DNA of 5,684 nucleotides from VFHP01 sp964443385 (GCA_964443385.1 CAYUCO010000016.1:1-5684); one strand, 5' to 3'; positions 1 through 5,684 are shown, counted from the stretch's first letter. Translations and numbers: made by a program. The notes: a model not told the origin generated them from the sequence alone.

Positions 1-3
1 ATA

Positions 4-276
4 TTGAGGTATACAAAAGTCAATAAGGAAATATTCGACTTGGCCGAAATACCAGCCCCTATGAACGAACGAGAAGTTGCCTGGTTAGTATCCTTTTATT
101 GCAATTTGGACGAGGCTTACGAAACAATAGATAGGTTGTCAGAGAATTTACCGGAAGAAGTGATAGACCAAATGGGCTTTGGCAAAGTAACAGGCAAAAT
201 AAAAGAAGGCTTCAAGAGTGGTTTGTACCTAACGTCCGAAGCGCAGATTAAATTACAATTGTTAGGCATCATTTGA
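4..276 (+). CDS. small hypothetical protein, possibly incomplete at the left edge
   Basis: I do not recognise this protein. The frame is open to the window edge: codon 1-3 is ATA and the first possible start is TTG at 4, so the true start may lie outside. No ribosome binding site can be judged for TTG 4, and the internal ATG at 61 has no Shine-Dalgarno sequence before it. From TTG 4 the product is 90 residues, soluble-looking, rich in Glu, Lys and Ile, with one Cys and no membrane segment or signal peptide. The middle (about residues 20-55) looks helical and acidic; the end (KSGLYLTSEAQIKLQLLGII) is more hydrophobic. It stops with TGA, followed by a weak terminator-like element. It lies on the same strand as the C26 peptidase gene, about 140 bases before that gene's preferred start. 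That it is a real gene rests on the continuous frame and plausible composition only. Confidence 0.55.
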   Translation: MRYTKVNKEIFDLAEIPAPMNEREVAWLVSFYCNLDEAYETIDRLSENLPEEVIDQMGFGKVTGKIKEGFKSGLYLTSEAQIKLQLLGII

Positions 277-280
277 GGTA

Positions 281-308
281 ACTATTAAACTTATAGTGTT
301 TTGTTTTG
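281..308 (+). terminator. weak terminator-like hairpin after the small ORF
   Basis: ACTAT (281-285) and ATAGT (293-297) can pair around a 7-base loop and are followed directly by GTTTTGTTTTG. The position, just after the stop codon at 276, suits an intrinsic terminator. The stem has only five pairs and one G-C pair, so it would be weak; it may only be AT-rich intergenic sequence. Confidence 0.3.
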
Positions 309-311
309 TAG

Positions 312-338
312 TTGTCTATTGATGTGGTTTGATATATC
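312..338 (+). promoter_or_regulatory. possible promoter of the C26 peptidase gene
   Basis: An extended -10-like sequence TGATATATC (330-338, hexamer TATATC at 333-338) follows a poor -35-like TTGTCT (312-317) with a 15-base spacer. Transcription would begin near 345, just before the stem-loop at 355-390 and the ribosome binding site at 400-406, which would make a coherent leader. The hexamers match the consensus only partly, so this is a weak call. Confidence 0.25.
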
Positions 339-354
339 CTACTATTGATTGAAA

Positions 355-390
355 AGCGTGAGGTTTAAGTTTAGTAAACCTTACTTCGCT
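355..390 (+). promoter_or_regulatory. stem-loop in the leader of the C26 peptidase gene
   Basis: Bases 358-367 (GTGAGGTTTA) pair with 375-384 (TAAACCTTAC) as ten consecutive pairs, one of them G-U, around the loop AGTTTAG. AGC (355-357) can pair with GCT (388-390) across a 3-base bulge, extending the stem to 13 pairs. No T-tract follows, so it is not a classical terminator. It ends about 10 bases before the Shine-Dalgarno sequence at 400-406, where it could stabilise the mRNA or affect translation. If translation began at the upstream TTG 349, this stem would lie inside the coding region. Confidence 0.45.
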
Positions 391-399
391 TACATAAGA

Positions 400-406
400 A
401 AGGTGG
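400..406 (+). promoter_or_regulatory. ribosome binding site that selects ATG 415
   Basis: AAGGTGG differs from AAGGAGG at one base and lies 8 bases before ATG 415. The longer frame opens at TTG 349 immediately after an in-frame TGA (346-348) and has no Shine-Dalgarno sequence; GTG 358 also has none. This site therefore decides the start in favour of ATG 415. Confidence 0.7.
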
Positions 407-414
407 CTGGTTAT

Positions 415-1116
415 ATGCCTGCCATTGGAGTTGTTGCCTCTAGCGAATTTGAGGCAAATAGATATGTGGACGCTATGGTAAAACGGGGTGTGGAAAAAAA
501 TGTTCTCTTGCCTCTCCCGGCAAGTAGAGTTGCTGACACCATAGTTACGGTAGATGGCCTCCTTTTCTGTGGAGGACCAGATATAAACCCTGAGAAGTAT
601 GGTGGAAAAACAAACCCAAATGCAGGGCTGCAATTAAATCCGCAACTAGACGAATGGGAACTTCCTCTTTTGCGATCGGCACTGGAACTAGATATGCCTG
701 TATTGGGTATATGTCGTGGTATGCACTTAATCAATGTGTGCTTTGGCGGCTCCTTAATTCAAGATATTGACGGACACGATCTTAATGACGAAGATCGTAA
801 AAGCAGTAAAAGCTATCACCAAGTTTACATTTCACCGGGTAGCAAAGTGGCGGGTATTTTGGGGTCTGGTGGATTTGTAAGGGTCAATAGTTTGCACCAT
901 CAAGGGCTTAAAGAACCTCAAAAAGCTACATCTCTGATGGCTTCAGTTTACTCATTGGCAGACGGTATCATTGAAGCGTTGGAAAGCCCGTATCATGATT
1001 GCGTTATAGGCGTTCAGTGGCACAATGAATGTGAAAGGGAGCTCCCTAAGAGTTTCGGGCGACTTTTTGACGGCTTAATAGAACGATCTCGAGTGTATTC
1101 ACAAAAACGAGATTGA
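415..1116 (+). CDS. gamma-glutamyl-gamma-aminobutyrate hydrolase family protein (peptidase C26, class I glutamine amidotransferase-like)
   Basis: From ATG 415 the product has 233 residues, a usual length for this family, and begins MPAIGVV, like the first beta strand of family members. Visible motifs are GGPDINPEKYG (53-63), the nucleophile elbow GICRGMHLINV with Cys100, NSLHHQ (158-163) and the C-terminal VQWHNE with His203 and Glu205. The Cys-His-Glu triad is therefore complete and a working cytosolic gamma-glutamyl hydrolase is expected. The usual HPE reads HNE here. E. coli PuuD, of the same family, cleaves gamma-glutamyl-GABA in putrescine breakdown, but no other putrescine gene is visible, so the substrate is open and I give no symbol. 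The longer reading from TTG 349 adds 22 residues without a ribosome binding site. gyrA starts 60 bases downstream on the same strand, so co-transcription is possible. Family assignment is firm; exact function is not. Confidence 0.9.
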   Translation: MPAIGVVASSEFEANRYVDAMVKRGVEKNVLLPLPASRVADTIVTVDGLLFCGGPDINPEKYGGKTNPNAGLQLNPQLDEWELPLLRSALELDMPVLGICRGMHLINVCFGGSLIQDIDGHDLNDEDRKSSKSYHQVYISPGSKVAGILGSGGFVRVNSLHHQGLKEPQKATSLMASVYSLADGIIEALESPYHDCVIGVQWHNECERELPKSFGRLFDGLIERSRVYSQKRD

Positions 1117-1128
1117 ATCTTGAATAAT

Positions 1129-1155
1129 TTAACAGTGCGAAAGGCACTCTGTTAA
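1129..1155 (+). promoter_or_regulatory. stem-loop in the gap before gyrA
   Basis: TTAAC (1129-1133) and AGTGC (1134-1138) pair with GCACT (1144-1148) and GTTAA (1151-1155) around the loop GAAAG, with CT (1149-1150) bulged: ten pairs in all. The sequence after it is TCGATAAAG, not a T-tract, so it lacks the signature of an intrinsic terminator. It ends 8 bases before the gyrA Shine-Dalgarno sequence. It could be a processing or translation-control element in a transcript continuing from the C26 gene, or a poor terminator. Confidence 0.45.
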
Positions 1156-1176
1156 TCGATAAAGAGGGGGATACAA

Positions 1177-3642
1177 ATGACGACAAGTTCAGAATCAGAG
1201 AATATAAAAACTATATCCATTGAACAGGAAATGCGGAGTTCTTATTTAGATTATGCCATGAGCGTAATAGTATCTCGAGCCCTTCCAGACGTTAGGGATG
1301 GACTGAAACCGGTTCAAAGACGGATTCTTTATGCGATGGATGAGTTGGGCATGAGGCCAAATTCCTCCTACAAAAAAAGCGCCAGATTGGTAGGCGAGGT
1401 TCTGGGTAAATATCATCCTCATGGCGACACTTCTGTTTACGACGCCATGGTACGTATGGCCCAGGACTTTTCAATGCGATATCAATTAGTAGATGGTCAA
1501 GGTAATTTTGGTAGCATAGATGATGATCCTCCAGCAGCGATGAGGTATACAGAGGCCAGAATGGCGTCTATAGCCCAAGATATGATGACGGACATCGATA
1601 GAGACACGGTGGATTTCAGCGCAAACTTTGACGACACGTTGAAAGAACCTGCGGTTCTACCTGCATTACTGCCCAACTTATTGGTTAATGGGGCGTCTGG
1701 GATAGCTGTTGGCATGGCAACAAACATACCCCCTCATAATCTTAAGGAAGTTTGTGATGCAACAGTTCATTTAATAGACCATCCGGAAGCAACTGTCGAA
1801 GACCTTATGAAATACGTTAAAGGTCCAGATTTCCCCACCGGAGGGATTATTATGGGACGAGAAGGTATAATTAACGCCTACTCGACTGGTCGTGGAAGGG
1901 TGGTAGTTAGAGCCAAAGCGGTTATAGAAGAAGGCGAGAGAAGATCAGATCGTACCCAGATAATTGTTACAGAATTACCTTATCAGGTAAACAAATCGGC
2001 ATTAGTAGAGAAAATAGCGCAACTTTCTAAAGATAAGAAAATAGATGGCATTAGTGAGATCAGAGACGAATCAGATCGTAAAGGGTTGAGAGTAGTCGTT
2101 GATTTGAGAAGAGATGCTCAGCCTAGAGTTGTCCTGAATAATTTGTATAAACATACGTCACTACAGTCGTCTTTTTCTGTTAACACACTTGCGTTAGTAG
2201 AGGGTCAGCCTCAAGTATTGCCTTTGAAGAGATTGATTAGACACTATATAGATTTCCGCCGTCAAATAATAACTCGCAGAGCTGAATTCGAGTTAAAGAA
2301 AGCACAAGAAAGGGCCCACATACTTGAAGGTCTAATATCTGCCATACAGAATTTGGATCAAGTTATTATATTGATAAGACAATCTGCTGACGCGGAAACC
2401 GCTAGGTCAAGCCTGATGGAGTGGTTTACCTTGACGCAAGTACAAGCTCAAGCAATCTTGGACATGCAATTGAGGCGTATTGCGGCATTGGAACGAGAGC
2501 GGATAGAAGCAGAGTTCAAAGAATTACAAGCGTCTATTGCAGAATTAGAAGATTTACTTGGTAATCCACAGAAAATATTGGATGAAGTAAAAACAGAAAC
2601 TAAAAAATTAAAGAAAGATCATGGAGATAATAGGAGAAGCGAACTGCTTGACGAGGAACCTGAGGCAGTTACTCGAGAAGATTTAATACCTCATCAAGAT
2701 ATGGTTATTACAATAACCGAACGAGGATATGTAAAATCCATGCCCCTAGATACCTACAAAGCACAGCATAGGGGAGGTAGGGGTGTTTCCGGCATGTCCA
2801 CAAGGGAAGCGGATACACTGCAACATTTGATTGTTGCGGATACACATGACAATCTTCTTTTCTTTACAAATACGGGTCGAGTATATTCTATGAGATGCTT
2901 CGAGATACCTGTGGATGTTTCCCGAACGACCAGAGGTATTCCTTTGGTAAACATGCTTTCTGTTTCACAAGGGGAATTAGCTAATGCCATTTTAGCCACT
3001 TCGAAAGATAAGGAAGAGAGCGAATATATATTGTTGGCTACAAGAAAAGGAGAAATAAAAAGAATGCATTTTTCTTCTGTAGCCCAGATAAGAAGCAACG
3101 GCAAGCTGGCGATGAATTTGGAAGAGGGAGATGAACTAGTTTCTGTGAGGAGGGCATCAGAAGAGGACGATGTGGTAATGGTCACAGAAATGGGTATGGC
3201 TGCAAGATTCCCTGTTTTGGAGCTGCGGCAAAGGAGCCGTTTAGCTGGCGGAGTTCGGGGTATCAAGCTTGATGTAGAGGACAGGGTTGTTTCTATGGAT
3301 ATAGTAACACCAGGAGCGAAACTCTTTGTTGTCAGTCGGAAAGGTTTTGGTAAACTGACAGACATCGATTTGTATAGACGGACCCGTAGGGGAGCGAAAG
3401 GTGTTAAAACTCTGAAAATTACTGATAAAACTGGACCAGTGGCTGCTGCTCATTTGGTCATAGATGCACCTGAGGTTATGATAATAACCGAGCAAGGTAT
3501 TATAGAAAGGCTGAAGATGTCCGAGGTGCCGACCAAAGGACGTATTACTCAAGGAGTGTGGATAATGCGGGACAAAGGAGAGCAAGACATGACCGTAGCC
3601 ACTATAACAAGCATAAAATTAGACGCGAACCCTTCTGCATAG
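1177..3642 (+). CDS. gyrA: DNA gyrase subunit A
   Basis: This is the breakage-reunion subunit of DNA gyrase (A2B2 with GyrB), which introduces negative supercoils using ATP. The 821 residues are a full-length GyrA. The N-terminal domain shows SYLDYAMSVIVSRALPDVRD (22-41), the quinolone region KYHPHGDTSVYD (78-89) and AAMRYTEAR with catalytic Tyr124. NLLVNGASGIAVGMATNIPP follows near 166-186, then a charged helical coiled-coil/exit-gate region (about 380-500). The C-terminal beta-pinwheel has six recognisable blades, each with a G-x-x-K/R-type turn. The GyrA box reads QHRGGRG (530-536) against the usual QRRGGKG; its presence argues for GyrA over ParC. Thr85 stands where E. coli has Ser83; Asp89 matches Asp87. 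There is no acidic C-terminal tail like that of E. coli. ATG 1177 follows AGAGGGGG (1163-1170), and an in-frame TAA at 1153-1155 rules out a longer start. gyrB is not adjacent. Confidence 0.98.
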   Translation: MTTSSESENIKTISIEQEMRSSYLDYAMSVIVSRALPDVRDGLKPVQRRILYAMDELGMRPNSSYKKSARLVGEVLGKYHPHGDTSVYDAMVRMAQDFSMRYQLVDGQGNFGSIDDDPPAAMRYTEARMASIAQDMMTDIDRDTVDFSANFDDTLKEPAVLPALLPNLLVNGASGIAVGMATNIPPHNLKEVCDATVHLIDHPEATVEDLMKYVKGPDFPTGGIIMGREGIINAYSTGRGRVVVRAKAVIEEGERRSDRTQIIVTELPYQVNKSALVEKIAQLSKDKKIDGISEIRDESDRKGLRVVVDLRRDAQPRVVLNNLYKHTSLQSSFSVNTLALVEGQPQVLPLKRLIRHYIDFRRQIITRRAEFELKKAQERAHILEGLISAIQNLDQVIILIRQSADAETARSSLMEWFTLTQVQAQAILDMQLRRIAALERERIEAEFKELQASIAELEDLLGNPQKILDEVKTETKKLKKDHGDNRRSELLDEEPEAVTREDLIPHQDMVITITERGYVKSMPLDTYKAQHRGGRGVSGMSTREADTLQHLIVADTHDNLLFFTNTGRVYSMRCFEIPVDVSRTTRGIPLVNMLSVSQGELANAILATSKDKEESEYILLATRKGEIKRMHFSSVAQIRSNGKLAMNLEEGDELVSVRRASEEDDVVMVTEMGMAARFPVLELRQRSRLAGGVRGIKLDVEDRVVSMDIVTPGAKLFVVSRKGFGKLTDIDLYRRTRRGAKGVKTLKITDKTGPVAAAHLVIDAPEVMIITEQGIIERLKMSEVPTKGRITQGVWIMRDKGEQDMTVATITSIKLDANPSA

Positions 3643-3643
3643 A

Positions 3644-3672
3644 AACGAGAAGTTGCGGGTTAGCTTCTGGTT
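3644..3672. terminator. possible shared hairpin between convergent gyrA and the ThyX-like gene
   Basis: AACGAGAAG (3644-3652) is nearly complementary to CTTCTGGTT (3664-3672), with one mismatch, around an 11-base loop that contains the ThyX-like gene's stop codon. Read on the - strand, the stem is followed by a short T-rich run (TCTATG); read on the + strand it is followed by CGGATATATC. Neither is a strong T-tract. An alternative pairing, CTTCT (3632-3636) with AGAAG (3648-3652), competes with it. The position between convergent genes suits a bidirectional terminator, but the structure is only moderate. Confidence 0.3.
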
Positions 3673-5036
3673 CGGATATATCTAAATAATAATGGGTGGA
3701 GTTCTGAGACGATATTCAAGGCAGCGTTCATTACCTGTCTGAGCGTGAAATGTGCTTGAGGACTCGTTCTTAGTTTAAACAAGTGATAGCATTCCCTGAG
3801 ATTTATTTTAGTTATTACTCGGCGTAGATGCGCATGTGTTACGACGTATTCGGCCACTCTGGGCAGGTCAGGGGCTATTCGATGAAATGTTTTGTAAGAT
3901 GCATCCATAGCAGATACGAAATCTTGTTCTTGCCCTGATTCCTTTATAAGGTCAGGCACTATGTACCCTAAATCCACAGTAAGGGGTTGTGGTATGTAAG
4001 TTTGCATACGATGCCTTTTGAATTCTCTGTACGCTCCGTAATCCATTATCAAATCGAACGTGTAATCAATGTTTTCAAGTTGGCGTACCGGCACATCATG
4101 AGGTCCAAGATCTTTAAGGGATTTATCAACAATAGTTTCTTTGTCTGAGTTTGATAAACTTCTGGACAAATCCAGCAAATCGTTATAGGGTTTGTTGGAT
4201 TTTTCATATAGTAACGAGGCAATCAGTTTTGTTTCTGCATCAGGATCGTAGTGAACAAGCTGAGCAGAGCAATCCGATGAACCAATTGCGGTTTCTCCAG
4301 AGGGTTCACAGCTGTCAGAGTTCTTGGATAGCACCAAGTAATTATTCCTGTCTGCGTATTTTATCAGAGTAGGAGTTATGGATTGCCCTTGATCCTTCAA
4401 AATTTGGCCTATTTCGTTTTCCTCTGATAAATTTGATGACAATAATTTTCGTATTGCATGTTCCCACGATCTGGCATTCATGGTGACTCCCACATTTGTC
4501 AGCGTGGCTGAAGGCAAAATGAATCTACAAACGTCAATGGCGATCCTTCTCAATCGGAGTTCATAGGATGACTGTCGCTCTCCTTCTTGGATAGGATTTG
4601 TATCTTTCAAATAATTTAGTGTTTTTTCAAGACTTTGTTTATATGAATCGAATAGAAAATCGCAGCATTCTGTATAAATTGAGAGGTTTGGATGTTTTGC
4701 TAGTTCCTTAGGGACGTGGTAGAAACCTTGGTCTATTAGCTGGTATCTTGAGGATTTTTCTGTGTAAGATGCTAGTCTATTGTCCTCTAACATGTCACAG
4801 GCTAGTCTAGATATATTTTCTACTGCCATGTGAATTACTGCGTGTTCTGCAACAGATGAGTGGCCATAATTCAAAACCCAACGCTCATGGAAGTCAGCCG
4901 CTTTTTCTTCTGTAACTAACTGAGCTATTTCGTCAAAAGGCTTAGGATTACGAGAAGTCATTGCGAAAACAACCGCTAATTGCTCTTCCGTTAATTCTTT
5001 AGGATCTAAAGGATATATACGCCTAGATGAATCCAT
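3660..5036 (-). CDS. long two-half ThyX (flavin-dependent thymidylate synthase) family protein
   Basis: Single-domain ThyX makes dTMP from dUMP with methylene-tetrahydrofolate, FAD and NADPH; it is usually about 210-300 residues, whereas this protein has 458. The N-half shows YGHSSVAEH (57-65) and NRLASYTEKSSRY (86-98), which matches the second part of the signature RHRxxSxNExSxRY, with Asp85-Asn86 in place of the first Arg-His. It also has FILPSATLT (172-180) and MNARSWEHAIRKL (186-198). A Ser-rich linker spans about 235-260. The C-half shows RHRMQTY (341-347) with the rest of the signature lost, then INLRECYHLFKLR (411-423) and PQAHFTLRQ (426-434). So each half resembles a ThyX fold with complementary parts of the active site. 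ATG 5036 follows GAGAGG, 3 bases away, and an in-frame TGA lies 4 codons upstream. It probably makes dTMP, but the missing residues leave this open, so I give no symbol. Confidence 0.85.
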   Translation of the reverse strand: MDSSRRIYPLDPKELTEEQLAVVFAMTSRNPKPFDEIAQLVTEEKAADFHERWVLNYGHSSVAEHAVIHMAVENISRLACDMLEDNRLASYTEKSSRYQLIDQGFYHVPKELAKHPNLSIYTECCDFLFDSYKQSLEKTLNYLKDTNPIQEGERQSSYELRLRRIAIDVCRFILPSATLTNVGVTMNARSWEHAIRKLLSSNLSEENEIGQILKDQGQSITPTLIKYADRNNYLVLSKNSDSCEPSGETAIGSSDCSAQLVHYDPDAETKLIASLLYEKSNKPYNDLLDLSRSLSNSDKETIVDKSLKDLGPHDVPVRQLENIDYTFDLIMDYGAYREFKRHRMQTYIPQPLTVDLGYIVPDLIKESGQEQDFVSAMDASYKTFHRIAPDLPRVAEYVVTHAHLRRVITKINLRECYHLFKLRTSPQAHFTLRQVMNAALNIVSELHPLLFRYIRTRS

Positions 5037-5056
5037 TGGCCTCTCTTTTCACTCTG

Positions 5057-5085
5057 ATAATACACCAGCAAGTATATGCTGTGAA
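5057..5085 (-). promoter_or_regulatory. sigma70-type promoter of the ThyX-like gene
   Basis: Reading on the - strand, TTCACA (5085-5080) and TATTAT (5062-5057) are separated by exactly 17 bases, with 5 of 6 matches to consensus in each hexamer. Transcription would begin near 5050, giving a leader of about 14 bases that contains the GAGAGG ribosome binding site. This suggests that the gene can be transcribed independently of nuoN. Confidence 0.6.
5066..5081. promoter_or_regulatory. inverted repeat inside the promoter of the ThyX-like gene, operator-like
   Basis: CAGCA-N6-TGCTG is a perfect 5-base inverted repeat (16 bases in all). It lies between the -35 and -10 hexamers and overlaps the last bases of the -35. 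The position is right for a repressor, but I recognise no regulator family from the arms, and short palindromes also arise by chance. Confidence 0.3.
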
Positions 5086-5087
5086 GT

Positions 5088-5111
5088 AAGAAATAAACAT
5101 ACCAACGGCAT
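5088..5111 (-). terminator. weak terminator-like element after nuoN
   Basis: On the - strand ATGCC (5111-5107) pairs with GGTAT (5103-5099), one pair being G-U, around the loop GTT, and is followed by GTTTATTTCTT. It lies 8 bases after the nuoN stop codon and just before the promoter of the ThyX-like gene, as expected if nuoN ends its operon here. With five pairs, it is weak. Confidence 0.3.
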
Positions 5112-5118
5112 TTAGAGT

Positions 5119-5684
5119 TTAAGAGAAGATAGCGCTAGAGGCTGACTGGATAATTCTCACTAAAGGGCTAGGAAATATACCTAATATCACTATACCCAGG
5201 GTGAGCACCCAAAGTAAACTTCGGTTAAGGACAGAGATGTATATTTGAGAGTCATTTGTTGGTGCAACCATATACATTTGCTTGAGTACTATCAGGTAGT
5301 AATAAAGAGATATCACGCTAGCAGTGATGGCCACGCCGACTAACCACAGCAATCCCGCATTAGCTACCACTGTGAATAAATAGAATTTTGTCGTGAAACC
5401 GACAAAAAATGGCAACCCGGCTAGAGATAGCAAGGAAACGCTGAGAGCCATTGCGAGGAACGGAGATTTATCTGCCAGGCCGGCGTAGTCTTCAATGTCT
5501 TCTTTGTGGCTAGAGTTGTAAAAAATTATCACACATAAAAATTCGGCTAAATTGGTTACACCATAACCCGCTAGGTGTAGTATTATCCCGTTTGTGCTCA
5601 TGTAGCTCAAAGTGGCAACACCCATTAGAAGATATCCAACTTGACCAATACTCGAGTAAGCCAACATACGTTTTATATTATGTT
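5119..5684 (-). CDS. nuoN: NADH-quinone oxidoreductase subunit N, C-terminal part (5' end outside the window)
   Basis: This is the C-terminal 187 residues of the NuoN/ND2-type antiporter-like subunit in the membrane arm of respiratory complex I, which couples quinone reduction to proton translocation. The frame is open to the right edge: the codons before Met 5667 read His-Asn-Ile-Lys-Arg, giving NIKRMLAYSSIGQVGYLLMG, the typical mid-protein signature, so Met 5667 is internal and not the start. Numbering from it, further hallmarks are DIEDYAGLADKSPFLA (57-72) and SLAGLPFFVGFTTKFYLF (81-98). Lys94 there corresponds to the conserved Lys in the family's PPxxGFxxKF-like segment. ASVISLYYYLIVLKQMY (116-132) follows. 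About five hydrophobic segments are visible (roughly 8-30, 32-50, 70-98, 100-128, 150-172). NuoN is usually the last nuo gene, and the following promoter fits the end of a nuo operon. The rest of that operon is outside the window. Confidence 0.93.
   Translation of the reverse strand, partial: HNIKRMLAYSSIGQVGYLLMGVATLSYMSTNGIILHLAGYGVTNLAEFLCVIIFYNSSHKEDIEDYAGLADKSPFLAMALSVSLLSLAGLPFFVGFTTKFYLFTVVANAGLLWLVGVAITASVISLYYYLIVLKQMYMVAPTNDSQIYISVLNRSLLWVLTLGIVILGIFPSPLVRIIQSASSAIFS

Noticed and set aside
349..414. N-terminal extension of the C26 peptidase from TTG 349
   Set aside because: TTG 349 is simply the first start-like codon after an in-frame TGA, has no Shine-Dalgarno sequence, and the added residues precede the normal family start; ATG 415 has a good site 8 bases upstream.
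411..734. A - strand reading frame of 107 residues opposite the C26 gene
   Set aside because: The opposite strand encodes the conserved catalytic motifs; the antisense product is Ser/Pro-rich with no domain.
1098..1128. Possible gyrA promoter TTCACA (1098-1103) and AATAAT (1123-1128)
   Set aside because: The hexamers look reasonable but the spacer is 19 bases and the -35 lies inside the end of the C26 coding region; too weak to call.
2754..3365. A 203-residue reading frame on the - strand inside gyrA
   Set aside because: It lies wholly within the conserved gyrA beta-pinwheel, is Ser/Thr-rich and low in complexity as antisense translations often are, and has no recognisable domain.
5119..5667. 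A short complete membrane protein starting at the Met at 5667
   Set aside because: The frame continues to the window edge and the preceding codons (His-Asn-Ile-Lys-Arg) match the interior of NuoN, so this is a truncated view of nuoN.
1..5684. CRISPR array, tRNA, rRNA, insertion sequence or defence system
   Set aside because: No regularly spaced repeats, no cloverleaf-like or rRNA-like sequence in the gaps, no transposase or terminal inverted repeats; apart from the unrecognised small ORF, the genes are housekeeping or metabolic types.

Overview
The window is a compact, moderately AT-rich bacterial chromosome segment with ordinary housekeeping content and no sign of mobile DNA. Left to right on the + strand: the end of a small unrecognised ORF (to 276), a class I glutamine-amidotransferase-like peptidase C26 / gamma-glutamyl-GABA hydrolase gene (best start ATG 415, to 1116), and a full-length DNA gyrase subunit A gene (1177-3642). 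On the - strand, reading towards gyrA: a 458-residue long, two-half ThyX (flavin-dependent thymidylate synthase family) protein (5036-3660), and the C-terminal part of NuoN, the NADH-quinone oxidoreductase chain N, which runs off the right edge (5684-5119). gyrA and the ThyX-like gene converge with only 17 bases between their stop codons.

The long ThyX-like protein, a separate gyrA, a nuo gene and the low GC content recall Chloroflexota (Dehalococcoidia / SAR202-like lineages). This is recollection of family distribution, not a search result, and the confidence is modest.

The two left genes and gyrA may be partly co-transcribed. The gaps before the C26 gene and before gyrA each hold a stem-loop just upstream of a Shine-Dalgarno sequence. 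The ThyX-like gene has its own good sigma70-type promoter (TTCACA, 17 bases, TATTAT) in the 82-base gap after nuoN, and an inverted repeat fills most of that promoter's spacer. gyrA (supercoiling) and the ThyX-like gene (probable dTMP supply) both relate broadly to DNA replication, but their convergent arrangement gives no evidence of joint control.

The most interesting item is the ThyX-like protein. Its N-terminal half keeps the distal part of the ThyX signature (S-x-T-E-x-S-x-R-Y) but has lost the RHR, while its C-terminal half keeps the RHR but has lost the distal part. This looks like an internally duplicated protein whose halves have specialised. No previously undescribed multi-gene system is evident.
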